Of a stretch of DNA of 64,000 nucleotides, positions 34,601 through 43,245 are shown in pieces. Position 1 is the stretch's first letter. Each line of letters opens with the position of its first letter. Source of the stretch: JBBQRS01 sp038214535 (GTDB lineage: Bacteria; Chloroflexota; Anaerolineae; CG2-30-64-16); the NCBI GenBank assembly GCA_038214535.1, contig JBBQRS010000001.1, forward strand, positions 1-64,000, written 5' to 3'. Below the pieces are notes generated by a model. It searched no databases and had not been told where the DNA came from. It saw only the letters and a list, made by a program, of their open reading frames with translations. The translations under genes and the position numbers were made by a program.

Positions 34601-35621
34601 CCATCTCGTGGATGATCTCAAGTTCATGCTCGGTGCGGGCCAGCACTTCGGGGTCATCCGCGCGGTCGTTGTAACGGCGCTTCAGCCCCTCCATCGTCAG
34701 GTGGCGCAGATAAGTCTGGTAGTCGTAGCCTTCGGGAATCGGATAATCCGGCAGGTGATATTGGCCTTCCTCCAGATTCACGTCGCACATCTCGGCGATC
34801 TTGAGCGTATTGGTGAAGGCGCTGTCGGGCAGGTCGGCCAGCGGCAGGAACGTCTGGCGCATTTGCGCCGCGTCCTTCAGGAAGTAGGTCGCGCCCGACA
34901 TGCGCATCCGCTCCGCCTGGCTCACCAGCGAAGAGGTTTGCACGCAGAGCAGCACGTCGTGCGGGTTGGCGTCTTCCTCTTTGACGTAATGCACGTCGTT
35001 TGTGACGACCATCGGGATGTCGTATTGTTTGGCCCAGGCGAAGAGGTGTTTGTTGACCTGGGTCAACTCCGGGATGTCGTGCTCCTGGAACTCGACGTAC
35101 CAACGGTCTTTGCCGAACACCTGCTGATACCATTGGAGCCGTTCGAGCGCCTGGCGCTCGTTGCCCTTCTTCAATAGCGTCGGCAGTTCCGAGGCCAGAC
35201 AACCCGACGTGCAAATCAGCCCCTCGCTGTTGGCGGCCAGATAGTCGGCGTCAATCCGCGGCCGGTAATAGTAGCCGTCCATCTGCGCGGTGCTGCAAAT
35301 TTTCAGCAAGTTGCGATAGCCCGTCATGTTCTCGGCCAGCAACAGCAGGTGATAGCGACTGCGGTCCTGCTCCGGGTCGCGCCCGCCCATCGGCCGGCCA
35401 AACGTCGTCAGGTAGGCTTCGACGCCGATCAACGGCTTGACCCCGGCCTGCCGTGCATAGCGCGAAAACTCGACGGCCCCGTGCATTACCCCGTGATCGG
35501 TCAGCGCGAGCGCGGGCTGCCCCAGTTCTGCGGCGCGCTTCGCCAGCGCGCCGGTGCGCCCCAGGCCATCGAGGAGCGAATATTCGCTGTGTACGTGCAG
35601 GTGGACAAAATCATCGGTCAT
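31626..35621 (-). CDS. dnaE: DNA polymerase III subunit alpha
   Basis: 1331 residues, the replicative polymerase. Domains in order: PHP (HVHSEYSLLDGLG at residue 8), palm with the catalytic aspartates in TMPDFDLDFPDDQ (about 400) and LKIDFLGLAT (about 555), fingers, a beta-binding/HhH region, an OB fold (about 1000-1100: GAFVVLAGLIADVRVITTKK), then a long Pro/Ala-rich linker of over 100 residues and a C-terminal alpha/beta domain (ARIIFKRSRSLDADRKRLYE onward) found in several DnaE lineages. The PHP metal residues look largely kept, so intrinsic proofreading is possible. Confidence 0.97.
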   Translation of the reverse strand: MTDDFVHLHVHSEYSLLDGLGRTGALAKRAAELGQPALALTDHGVMHGAVEFSRYARQAGVKPLIGVEAYLTTFGRPMGGRDPEQDRSRYHLLLLAENMTGYRNLLKICSTAQMDGYYYRPRIDADYLAANSEGLICTSGCLASELPTLLKKGNERQALERLQWYQQVFGKDRWYVEFQEHDIPELTQVNKHLFAWAKQYDIPMVVTNDVHYVKEEDANPHDVLLCVQTSSLVSQAERMRMSGATYFLKDAAQMRQTFLPLADLPDSAFTNTLKIAEMCDVNLEEGQYHLPDYPIPEGYDYQTYLRHLTMEGLKRRYNDRADDPEVLARTEHELEIIHEMGFDVYFLIVWDLCMYAKQRGIWWNVRGSGAGSIVAYATGITTLDPLRNKLIFERFLNPGRVTMPDFDLDFPDDQREELIRYTIAKYGQEQVAQVVTFGRMKARAAVRDIGRAMDIPLPDVDRLAKMIPAIPGKPVTIKDVLTDGHEFYSAELRQAYDDQEYVKELLDTASHLEGVARHSSIHAAAVIVADKPLINYTPLMRPPKSAITDTVTQYEFPILESIGLLKIDFLGLATLTLMREATRLIRERHGIEYTLDNIPLEDPKTYELLTSGDVMGVFQVEGAGMRRVLMELRPSEFEHIGATIALYRPGPMEFIPEYISVLHGEKKPQYDHPLLEPILAETMGVCVYQEQVIQILTDIAGYTTGEADLVRRGISKKAKKVLDEHRDIFAKGAKKKSNLSHAEADKIWDALMGFARYGFNRAHTADYAVIVAQTGYLKAYYPAEYMAALLTVERHDTEKVGLLIAECRRMGMEVLPPDVNVSANSFTIERLPAGRKAPAQLTTFAFPVEEGAAIRMGLDAIKNVGEGPVETVLRGRGDRRFASLADFAERVDLRQVNRRGLECLIKVGALDAFGERSQLLAAMDRILGASVQVHEAEEVGQMGLFGGGAVDAGDLLAALPTGKEVNPKEILEWEKELVGVYVSSHPLQRMTADLVNVVTHGTINITEEITGAFVVLAGLIADVRVITTKKGDAMAFVRMEDLQGSVDVTVFPQLYRDQRDLWETDKIVIVRGKVDSRNGRVGILADTVQNYVEGVVVLEDTSSVHYRYRYRNGGAPLGPNIAPRKPAAPQRSAPVYVAPPAMADDDDGPSFDEASPFAGDEPGWMMETGESYESAPPTPTAQTTSREKATPKATPETLAAPRPSAPAKPVENPAPAMAAPNPTPKVTPPALPPIVPVEPLEFHKRTARIIFKRSRSLDADRKRLYELVQKLSEFEGEDNFEIIVESNGAERYQFDFPNNRTNICRELTNILDQRVGPGAWTINPGNQESAA

Positions 35622-35687
35622 GGCGACTCGCGTAAAGAAGTATTTTTGAGACGATGTACGGGGTTGCTTACAGCGCCGCGCCCCTCG

Positions 35688-35717
35688 ATTATAGCACGGT
35701 GTCGGCTCTGATGCGAA
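35688..35717 (-). promoter_or_regulatory. Probable dnaE promoter
   Basis: On the minus strand TTCGCA (35712-35717), an 18-base spacer and TATAAT (35688-35693), about 65 bases before the dnaE ATG. The -10 is perfect, the -35 weak. Confidence 0.45.
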
Positions 35718-35826
35718 GCCGGATTCGTTACTTTGTTGCCGACGACGATATTATACATCCGAACGCGTGTTCTTATCAATACCCAACTTCAGCGCGCGTA
35801 ACTATCCAGCGTTGGGTTGAGCAAGC

Positions 35827-35876
35827 GTAGTTTACCCCTTGTGGGCGTCGCGCGACGCCCACAAGGGGTAAACTAC
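35827..35876. repeat. Palindromic repeat family B, perfect 50-base copy
   Basis: A perfect palindrome with 25-base arms and no spacer (arm begins GTAGTTTACCCCTTGTGGGC). It lies in the divergent dnaE-polA gap, which otherwise holds only the two promoters. Related copies occur at 43176-43232, 44657-44750 and 48645-48702. Confidence 0.9.
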
Positions 35877-35913
35877 AAGCGTCGTGGGGCAACACTGAAC
35901 AGTTACCCGCGCG

Positions 35914-35942
35914 TTGACTTTCCGCACCGGGCAAGGTAGAAT
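35914..35942 (+). promoter_or_regulatory. Promoter of the polA operon
   Basis: TTGACT (35914-35919), a 17-base spacer and TAGAAT (35937-35942), 40 bases before the small gene ATG. Nearly consensus. Confidence 0.65.
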
Positions 35943-35981
35943 GCGACGTAATTGAGGGAATTGACGCGGTTGGAGATTAGC

Positions 35982-36221
35982 ATGGCAAGTTATCGCCCCT
36001 ATATGTGGAAGCCCACGGAAGTCCTTGAAGTCACCAACGTCAGTGATGAGAACATCTTGCTGGAGTTGGATAGCGGCCTGCTGCGCCTCGATAAGGGCCG
36101 TATGCTGCGTATGACGGCTTCCGTGATGGAAAACCTTGAAATCGTCCGGCTGGCGAATATTGGCAAACTGAAAGTGGATACCTACCGGAAGAAGAGCCGG
36201 TTTCCGAAACTGAACCTCTGA
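35982..36221 (+). CDS. Small protein of unknown function upstream of polA
   Basis: 79 residues: MASYRPYMWKPTEVLEVTNV, then LLELDSGLLRLDKGRMLRMT and a basic end YRKKSRFPKLNL. It looks like a compact beta domain with a cationic tail, which could bind nucleic acid or a protein. I know of no named family. The stop overlaps the polA ATG (TGATG), so it is co-translated with DNA polymerase I. An in-frame start at 35952 exists but lies too close to the promoter. Confidence 0.7.
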   Translation: MASYRPYMWKPTEVLEVTNVSDENILLELDSGLLRLDKGRMLRMTASVMENLEIVRLANIGKLKVDTYRKKSRFPKLNL

Positions 36222-39076
36222 TGGCTGATCCCAAGCTGGTCCTGATTGACGGCCATAGTCTCGCCTTTCGGGCTTTCCACGCGCTGCCCCCCACACTGAC
36301 CGCCCCAGGCGGTGAACTGACGAACGCCGTCTTTGGCTTCACCTCGATGCTGCTGAACGTGCTGCGCGAGCAGCAGCCGGAATACGTCGCGGTGGCCTTC
36401 GATGTCGGCAGGACTTTCCGCGACGACATTTACGCCGACTACAAAGGGCACCGCGAACGGATGCCCGATGAGTTGCGTACGCAAATCGAGCGGATCAAGC
36501 AGGTTGTCGAGGCCCTCAACATCCCCATCTTCACAGCCGACGGCTATGAGGCCGACGATGTGTTGGCGACCCTGGCGCGCCAGGCGGCCGCGCAGGACGT
36601 GGACACGATGATCGTCACCGGTGACCGGGATATATTGCAGGTGGTGGACGAGGATATCAGCGTCCTCACGTCGGGCCGCGTGTTTTCCGATACGATCATC
36701 TACACGCCGGAATCGGTGGCCGAGAAATATGGCCTACGTCCCGACCAACTGGTAGACCTCAAGGCGCTGGTCGGTGACAAGTCGGACAACATCCCCGGCG
36801 TGTACGGCATCGGTGAGAAGGGCGCGACCAACCTGCTCCAGAAATACGAGACGCTGGATAGTGTCTATGAGCATCTGGCGGAAGTAAAACCCGACCGGAC
36901 GCGGACGGCGCTCGAACAGGGCTGGGATTCCGCCGAGATGAGCCGCAAGCTGGGGCGCATCATCACCGATGTGCCGATCCAGCTTGACCTGCCGGCCTGC
37001 CGCACGCGTGACTATGATCGGGCGCAGGTGGTGGACCTGTTCCAGGAACTGGCGTTCCGTTCGTTATTGGCCCGGCTGCCCCAGCCCGTGGACGATACTC
37101 CTGTGGAAGAAGCCGCTGCGCCGGAACCTGTCTCCGACGATCCGCAAATGACGCTGTTTCCGGGTGAGGTCACTGTCGTCACGACGCAGGTCAAGCTTGT
37201 TGTGCCTGTGGTGGGCGACGCCGATGGTGAATCGCGCCTCGTGACGGACACAGAGGCGCTGACTGAGGTTGTGGCCAACCTGATGCACGCGCCGATGTTG
37301 GCGTTCGACACGGAGACGACGAGTACTGATCCGCATTCCGCGGAACTGGTTGGCCTGGCGGTGGCGTGGGGGCCGACCCGCGCGCAGGCCGCGTATATCG
37401 CTCTCAAGCATCCCGATGTGGAGGGCTTGAACTGGGAGACCGTCCGTGCGACCCTGCAACCGGCCTTTGCGCGCGCCGATATTGACATGGCGGCCCACAA
37501 CGCCGGATACGACCTCGCCATGCTCAACCGCTATGGGCTGCATATCGGCGGGCGGCTGGTAGACACCATGGTGGCCGCGTTCCTGCTGGAGCCGGGCAGC
37601 CGCGAGTTGGGGCTGAAGGATCAGGTCTTCACCCGCCTGAAAACTGAGATGACACCGATTACGGCGCTGATCGGGACCGGCCGCGACCAGATCACGATGG
37701 ATCAGGTGCCCGCGGCCCAGGCCGGGCCATATGCCGCCGCCGACGCCGCGATGACGCTGGGGTTGGCGCAGGTACTGCTGCCCGAACTGGAGGAGAAAGG
37801 GCTGACCTTGCTCTTCCGCGATGTCGAGATGCCGCTGACTCCGGTGCTGGTCACGATGGAGGCCACGGGAATCAAGCTCGACGTGCCGTATCTCACCGAT
37901 ATGTCGAAAGTGATGCGGGCGCGTCTGGGGGATATCGAGCGGGAGATCCAGGAGATCGCGGGATACGGCTTCAACGTTAATTCCACGCAGCAACTTTCGG
38001 AGGTACTTTTCGGCAAGCTGGGCCTGCCCACCGAAGGACTGCGGAAGACCAAAGCCGGTTCATACAGCACGTCGGCGGACGTCCTGGAAGGTTTGCGCGG
38101 CCGCCACGAGATCGTGAACCTGATCCTCGAGCAGCGCCAATTCAGCAAGCTGGTCAGTACCTATGTAGACGCGCTGCCCGCGATGGTCAACCCGCGCACG
38201 GGCCGCCTGCACACCTCCTTCAACCAGGGCGGTTCAGAGACGGGGCGGATCAGTTCCAGCGCGCCCAACTTGCAGAACATCCCCATTCGCACGGAGGCGG
38301 GCCGCGAGATTCGGCGGGCGTTCGTGGCCGAGGACGGCTGGTTGCTGCTCTCCGCCGATTACTCGCAGGTAGAGCTGCGCATCCTGGCGCACATCTCCCA
38401 GGACGAGTATCTGTTGGCGGCGTTCGCGCGCGGCGAGGATATTCACGCCAGCGCGGCCTCGAAGGTCTACGGCATCCCGCTGAGCCAGGTCAACAAGGAA
38501 CAGCGCGATGTCGCCAAGATGATGAACTTCGCCACGTCATACGGCGTCAGCGCGTTCGGTCTGGCGCAGCGCACCGGGCTTTCGCAAAGCGACGCCGGGC
38601 AGTTCATGGAGCGCTATTTTGCCACGTATCCTGGCGTCAAGCGTTATCTCGATCAGACGCGCGTCGAGGCGCGCGAACGGGGCTATGTGGAGACGCTGCT
38701 GGGCCGGCGACGCTACTTCCCGATCCTCCAGACCAATCTCACCGGCCAGAATGTCTATAATCTGCGCCAGGCCGCCGAACGCGCCGCTATCAACCACCCG
38801 ATCCAGGGCACGGCGGCGGATATCATCAAGATCGCCATGATCAACTTGCAGCGCGCCCTGATCGAGGGCGGCTTTCGCGCGCGCATGGTGTTACAGGTGC
38901 ATGATGAGTTGGTGCTCGAAACGCCGGCCGAGGAGTTGGACGCCGTTTCCCGGCTGGTCGAAGAGATCATGGAGAACGCCTTCCAACTGGACGCGCGCCT
39001 GAAGGTGGACATGGAAGCCGGTCCCAACTGGTACGAACAATTTCCCATCGCGCATTCCCCGGACGGGGATCTTTGA
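36221..39076 (+). CDS. polA: DNA polymerase I
   Basis: 951 residues with all three domains. 5'-3' exonuclease at about 1-290 (LVLIDGHSLAFRAFHALPP, YEADDVLATLA, TGDRDILQVV). 3'-5' exonuclease at about 335-520 with the metal-binding set intact: FDTETTSTDP, AAHNAGYDLAML and YAAADAAM. Polymerase at about 560-950: SADYSQVELRILAHIS (motif A), KMMNFATSYGVSAFGLA (motif B) and LQVHDELVLE (motif C). It works in Okazaki fragment maturation and repair. Proofreading should be active, unlike in several Chloroflexus or Thermus enzymes. Followed 16 bases later by argS. Confidence 0.97.
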   Translation: MADPKLVLIDGHSLAFRAFHALPPTLTAPGGELTNAVFGFTSMLLNVLREQQPEYVAVAFDVGRTFRDDIYADYKGHRERMPDELRTQIERIKQVVEALNIPIFTADGYEADDVLATLARQAAAQDVDTMIVTGDRDILQVVDEDISVLTSGRVFSDTIIYTPESVAEKYGLRPDQLVDLKALVGDKSDNIPGVYGIGEKGATNLLQKYETLDSVYEHLAEVKPDRTRTALEQGWDSAEMSRKLGRIITDVPIQLDLPACRTRDYDRAQVVDLFQELAFRSLLARLPQPVDDTPVEEAAAPEPVSDDPQMTLFPGEVTVVTTQVKLVVPVVGDADGESRLVTDTEALTEVVANLMHAPMLAFDTETTSTDPHSAELVGLAVAWGPTRAQAAYIALKHPDVEGLNWETVRATLQPAFARADIDMAAHNAGYDLAMLNRYGLHIGGRLVDTMVAAFLLEPGSRELGLKDQVFTRLKTEMTPITALIGTGRDQITMDQVPAAQAGPYAAADAAMTLGLAQVLLPELEEKGLTLLFRDVEMPLTPVLVTMEATGIKLDVPYLTDMSKVMRARLGDIEREIQEIAGYGFNVNSTQQLSEVLFGKLGLPTEGLRKTKAGSYSTSADVLEGLRGRHEIVNLILEQRQFSKLVSTYVDALPAMVNPRTGRLHTSFNQGGSETGRISSSAPNLQNIPIRTEAGREIRRAFVAEDGWLLLSADYSQVELRILAHISQDEYLLAAFARGEDIHASAASKVYGIPLSQVNKEQRDVAKMMNFATSYGVSAFGLAQRTGLSQSDAGQFMERYFATYPGVKRYLDQTRVEARERGYVETLLGRRRYFPILQTNLTGQNVYNLRQAAERAAINHPIQGTAADIIKIAMINLQRALIEGGFRARMVLQVHDELVLETPAEELDAVSRLVEEIMENAFQLDARLKVDMEAGPNWYEQFPIAHSPDGDL

Positions 39077-39092
39077 AGAAGGATAAGCCATC

Positions 39093-40772
39093 GTGATCCG
39101 TGATGATATTGCCGCGCTGATTGCCTGCGCCGTCGCCGATGCCCAACAGGCTGGCGAGTTGCCCGCGTACGACGTGCCCCCCATCGAGATCGGGCGGCCC
39201 CGAGATCCGGCGCACGGCGACTACACCTCGTCGGTCGCCATGCAGTCGGCGCGCGGCGCGCGTATGGCTCCGCTCGCCATCGCGAAGATCATCGCCGATC
39301 ACATCGGGCAGGCCGATTATCTGGCGGGGGTCGAGGTTGCGCCGCCCGGCTTCATCAACCTGCGCCTGGATGAGGGCTGGCTGGCGCATCAGGTGGCGCG
39401 CATCGAGGCGGAAGGTGCGCAGTTCGGCGCGATCCAACTGGTAGACGATGAGACGTGTCAGGTCGAGTTCATCAGCGCGAACCCCACCGGCCCGATGCAC
39501 GTGGGGTCGGCGCGCAACGCCGTGCTGGGCGATGCGCTCGCCAACGTGTTGGAGGCGGCAGGCTACCGCATCCAGCGCGAGTATTACGTCAATGATGGTG
39601 GCACGCAGATGCAGGTCTTCGCGGAGACGCTGTACCGGCGCTATTTGCAAGCCTTCGGGCAGGACGCGCCCCTGGAAGACAGGCACTATCGCGGAACCTA
39701 TGTGGTCGAAATGGCGGAAAGCATCCGCGCCGAATATGGCGACCGCTTCCTGAACGTACCCGAAACTGAGGCCGTCGAGGCGCTGGGCGCGCTCGGCCTT
39801 AAAATGGTGATGGATGGCGTCAAGGCGTCGGTCGAGCGGCTACGGATTTATTTCGATAATTGGTACTCGGAGCGGGGTCTGTACGATCAGGGCGGCGTCT
39901 TCGAGGGCGTCATCAGGGATTTGCGCGCCCGCGGCCTCACCGAGGTGCGCGACGGCGCGGAATGGCTGCGCACCAGTGAGCTGGGGTCAGACCGCGACGA
40001 GGTGTTGATCCGCTCTGACGGCCGGCCGGGCTATTTCGCCTCTGATACGGCTTATCATTATGACAAGTTTGTGCTGCGCGGCTTCGACCGCGTGGTCAAC
40101 GTCTGGGCGGTGGATCACCAGAACCAGGCGCGCCGGATGCCCTATCTGATGAAGGCTTTTGGGCTAGACCCTGAACGCCTCACCATCGTGCTTTACGATC
40201 TCGTGCGGCTCTACCGGGGTGGGCAGGAAGTGAAGTTGTCTAAGCGCAGCGGCGACATCATCACCGTGGATGAGGTGATAGATGAGGTTGGCGTGGACGC
40301 GGTGCGCTTCCTGCTGCTGACGCGGGCCAACAACTCGGTGATGGATTTCGACCTCACGCTGGCCGTGCAACAGAACGACGAGAACCCGGTCTACTACGTG
40401 CAATACGCGCACGCGCGCATGGCGAGCATCCTGCGCACCGCCGCCGAGCGCGGCTTCCCGCCGGAATGCTGGGCCGCGGGGGATCTGGACCTGATCCGGC
40501 ACCCGTCCGAGCTGGCGCTGCTGCGAAAGATCCTCGAACTGCCCGATGTCATTGAAAAGAGCGCGCAACAACTCGCGCCGCATCATCTGGCGTTCTACGC
40601 GAGCGAGTTGGCGAGCGCGTTCCATGCCTTTTATCGAGACTGCCGCGTCATTTCGTCCGACCCGGCAGACGCCGAACTGACCTGTGCGCGGTTACGCCTG
40701 GTGGCGGCGACGAAGTCCGTCTTCGCGCGCGTCCTGGGCCTTCTCGGCGTGAATGCCCCCGAGAGCATGTAA
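39093..40772 (+). CDS. argS: Arginyl-tRNA synthetase
   Basis: 559 residues, class I aminoacyl-tRNA synthetase. An N-terminal Add-1 tRNA-recognition domain (about 1-100), the HIGH-equivalent HVGS in FISANPTGPMHVGSARNAVL, the KMSKS-equivalent region KLSKRSG in VKLSKRSGDIITVDEVIDEV, and a C-terminal alpha-helical anticodon-binding domain (HHLAFYASELASAFHAFYRD). It charges tRNA-Arg with arginine using ATP; a tRNA-Arg gene lies 5 kb downstream. Probably in the same transcript as polA. Confidence 0.97.
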   Translation: MIRDDIAALIACAVADAQQAGELPAYDVPPIEIGRPRDPAHGDYTSSVAMQSARGARMAPLAIAKIIADHIGQADYLAGVEVAPPGFINLRLDEGWLAHQVARIEAEGAQFGAIQLVDDETCQVEFISANPTGPMHVGSARNAVLGDALANVLEAAGYRIQREYYVNDGGTQMQVFAETLYRRYLQAFGQDAPLEDRHYRGTYVVEMAESIRAEYGDRFLNVPETEAVEALGALGLKMVMDGVKASVERLRIYFDNWYSERGLYDQGGVFEGVIRDLRARGLTEVRDGAEWLRTSELGSDRDEVLIRSDGRPGYFASDTAYHYDKFVLRGFDRVVNVWAVDHQNQARRMPYLMKAFGLDPERLTIVLYDLVRLYRGGQEVKLSKRSGDIITVDEVIDEVGVDAVRFLLLTRANNSVMDFDLTLAVQQNDENPVYYVQYAHARMASILRTAAERGFPPECWAAGDLDLIRHPSELALLRKILELPDVIEKSAQQLAPHHLAFYASELASAFHAFYRDCRVISSDPADAELTCARLRLVAATKSVFARVLGLLGVNAPESM

Positions 40773-40820
40773 TTCCGGCAAACCGGGGCAACCACGAAGA
40801 ACACATCAACGGAGAGACAG

Positions 40821-41609
40821 ATGCGCAATACAGAACCGCACGACCGGCCACTTAAAAGCTGGCGGTTGATTCTGCCGCTCACGCTGCTCTTGCTGGCGTC
40901 ACTGGCGTGCGGCGGCTTTCAAGTCCGCGTCACGCCCACGGTGACGCCGCCATCCACTGAAACACCCGAAGCGGAACCGACGGCGACGATAGAGCTGCCA
41001 ACTGCGACTGTGATACAGCCCGCTGAGACCGTCACGCCGACCGTCGAGGTCGCGCCGACCGCGCCGCCTGTGGCCGGGCTGGCCGTGGGCGGCACGGCGA
41101 AAATCAGCGCCGGCGGGGGGCTGAACGTGCGCGCAAAGGCCGCGAAGAACGCGAAACAGGTGGGGAAGCTCAATTCCGGCGCGGTGGTCACCCTGACCGC
41201 CGGACCCACAGAAGCTGATGGGTTCACATGGTGGGAAGTAGACAACGGTAAGGACGTCAAGGGCTGGGTCGCCACCGGGCCGGCGTCCGATCCGTGGCTG
41301 AAGCCGGAAGCCCCGCCGCCGCCCTCAAGCGGTGAGACCGCTAGCACCGGCAAACTGGTCAACCGGCCCATCGTCCTGGGCGACCGCGTGCGCGTCACGA
41401 CGCAGGGCAATCAGGTGCTGACCGTGCGTGAAGAGGCGGGCCTGGGCGCGGCCGCGTCTGCCCGCGTGGTCAAAGGAACCGAGTTTATGGTTCGCGGCGG
41501 CCCCGTCCGCGAAAACGAGATGCTCTGGTGGCAACTCGAAAATGATAAGGTGAACGGGTGGGCCGCCGAGGGTCAGGGCGAAGATCGCTGGCTGACCCCG
41601 GTGGAGTAA
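40821..41609 (+). CDS. SH3-domain surface protein
   Basis: 262 residues. The hydrophobic N-terminus ends in the lipobox-like SLACGG, suggesting a lipoprotein. A Thr/Pro/Glu-rich linker (about 38-85) follows, then two bacterial SH3 (SH3_3) units: GGLNVRAKAAKNAKQVGKLN then WWEVDNGKDVKGWVATG, and QVLTVREEAGLGAAASARVV then WWQLENDKVNGWAAEG. Such domains bind cell-wall peptides. It sits 48 bases after argS and before a family-A repeat. Confidence 0.85.
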   Translation: MRNTEPHDRPLKSWRLILPLTLLLLASLACGGFQVRVTPTVTPPSTETPEAEPTATIELPTATVIQPAETVTPTVEVAPTAPPVAGLAVGGTAKISAGGGLNVRAKAAKNAKQVGKLNSGAVVTLTAGPTEADGFTWWEVDNGKDVKGWVATGPASDPWLKPEAPPPPSSGETASTGKLVNRPIVLGDRVRVTTQGNQVLTVREEAGLGAAASARVVKGTEFMVRGGPVRENEMLWWQLENDKVNGWAAEGQGEDRWLTPVE

Positions 41610-41636
41610 GGATTCCCTTCGTAGCCTGACCGGCCA

Positions 41637-41699
41637 CTTTGTAGTGACGGCTTCAGCCGTTCCAGCGTCAACACAACGGCTAAAGCCGTCACTACGAAG
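41637..41699. repeat. Palindromic repeat family A, copy 3
   Basis: Arms CTTTGTAGTGACGGCTTCAG and GGCTAAAGCCGTCACTACGA. The flank CCGGCCACTTTGTAGTGACG is shared with copy 1 at 13104. It lies between convergent genes. Confidence 0.82.
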
Positions 41700-41709
41700 G
41701 CCGATCTTC

Positions 41710-43119
41710 CTAGAATTCGACGCTATTGCCCCGTTCGGGCACGGTGACTGCGCGTACTCCCTCGCCCCGCAGCTTCTCCGCCAACACCAACGCGGCGCTC
41801 GGCTCGCCGTGCACCAGGAACATATGTTGGAGCTTTCCGCGGTCGAAGTGGCGCGCCCACTCCAGCAACTCCGCCTGATCCGCGTGTGCGCTCAACCCTT
41901 CGATCGCGGCCACCCGCGCCTTCACGTCGTACATCTTGCCCATGATGCGCACGGGGCTTTCGCCGTCTTTGATGCGCCGGCCCAGCGTGTTTTGCGCCTG
42001 GAAGCCGACAAACAGGATGGTATTATCTTCGTCCTCGATGCTATGCTTCAAGTGGTGAAGGATCCGCCCGCCTTCAGCCATCCCGCTCGCGCTGATGATG
42101 ATGGATGGGTCGGTGAGATAATTAAGCTGCTTACTGCGGCGCGCATCGCGCACGTATTCGATCTGATCCGTCTCGAACGGATTGGCGCGTTTCTCTTCCG
42201 CCAGGAACTCCTGTACGTCGTCATCCCATTCTTCGGGGTGCAGGCGAAATACCTCCGTTGCATTGACGGCCAGCGGGCTGTCCACATAGACCGGTAACGA
42301 GGGAATGTCTCCCTCCGCTTCCATCGTGTTGATCGTGTAGACGACTTCTTGCGTGCGGCCTACGGCAAACGCCGGGATGACCAACTTGCCGCGGCGGCGC
42401 GCCGTGCTGCGGATGACGTCACGCGTCTCGCGACGTGCGTTTTCCATCGTGCCGTGCAGCCGGTCGCCGTAGGTGCTCTCCATGATTACGATGTCGGCGT
42501 CGGCGGGCGGATCGGCCAGCGGCTTGAGGATGGCGACCTCATCGCGGCCCACGTCGCCGCTGAAGACCACGCGCCACTGTTTGCCGGTGTCGAACTCGCG
42601 AATATCCAGCACCACAAACGCCGCGCCCAGAATATGCGCCGCGTTGCGATAGGTGATCTCCACGCCGTCCATCACATGCACGGGCCGGTCGAACCCGATG
42701 CTGACAAACTGCTCCAGCGCGACCTGCGCGTCGGCTTTGGTGTAGATGGGCACAAGCGGGGGCTGGCCTTGCTTGACCAGTTTGCGGTTCAGGTAGGAGA
42801 TGTCGCTCTCCTGGATGTGCCCGCTGTCTTGAAGCATGTAAGTGGAGAGGTTGCGCGTGGCGCTGGTACACCAGATGTTGCCCTTGAAGCCCTGTTTCAC
42901 CAGGTTGGGCAGGTTTCCGGCGTGGTCAATGTGCGCGTGGCTCAATACCACTGCATCAATTTCGACCGGGTTGAACGGGAAATTGAGGTTGCGCTCATAC
43001 GTCTCGTCGCGATGCCCCTGATATAGCCCGCATTCGAGCAGTAGCTTCTTTCCATTGACTTCGATGAGATGCATCGAACCGGTGACTTCCTGGGCGGCTC
43101 CAAGAAACGAGATACGCAT
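41710..43119 (-). CDS. MBL-fold/beta-CASP RNA-processing-type hydrolase
   Basis: 469 residues. MRISFLGAAQEVTGSMHLIE starts the fold. The zinc motif is VVLSHAHIDHAGNLP; further conserved parts are SGDVGRDEVAILKP, ESTYGDRLH, VIPAFAVGRTQEVVYTINTM (beta-CASP region), and the C-terminal SAHADQAELLEWA and FLVHGEPSAA. The family is the CPSF-73/YsH1-like exonuclease class acting on RNA in bacteria and archaea. I start it at 43119, next to AAAGG, because the frame upstream has no homology. It follows a vWA gene on the same strand, with a palindrome between. Confidence 0.88.
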   Translation of the reverse strand: MRISFLGAAQEVTGSMHLIEVNGKKLLLECGLYQGHRDETYERNLNFPFNPVEIDAVVLSHAHIDHAGNLPNLVKQGFKGNIWCTSATRNLSTYMLQDSGHIQESDISYLNRKLVKQGQPPLVPIYTKADAQVALEQFVSIGFDRPVHVMDGVEITYRNAAHILGAAFVVLDIREFDTGKQWRVVFSGDVGRDEVAILKPLADPPADADIVIMESTYGDRLHGTMENARRETRDVIRSTARRRGKLVIPAFAVGRTQEVVYTINTMEAEGDIPSLPVYVDSPLAVNATEVFRLHPEEWDDDVQEFLAEEKRANPFETDQIEYVRDARRSKQLNYLTDPSIIISASGMAEGGRILHHLKHSIEDEDNTILFVGFQAQNTLGRRIKDGESPVRIMGKMYDVKARVAAIEGLSAHADQAELLEWARHFDRGKLQHMFLVHGEPSAALVLAEKLRGEGVRAVTVPERGNSVEF

Positions 43120-43175
43120 GACCTTTTCTTCCCTTCTTGCCGTGTCGGCGGCTGTGAGTGTTTGTAGAGAGTATC

Positions 43176-43232
43176 GTAGTGTAGCCCCTTGTGGGCGTCG
43201 TGCTTCATGCGCCCACAAGGGGCTACACTACG
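43176..43232. repeat. Palindromic repeat family B, copy 2
   Basis: Arms GTAGTGTAGCCCCTTGTGGG and CCCACAAGGGGCTACACTAC around an 11-base loop. It separates the vWA gene from the MBL hydrolase and could attenuate readthrough. Confidence 0.85.
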
Positions 43233-43245
43233 GGCTAAAATAGTT

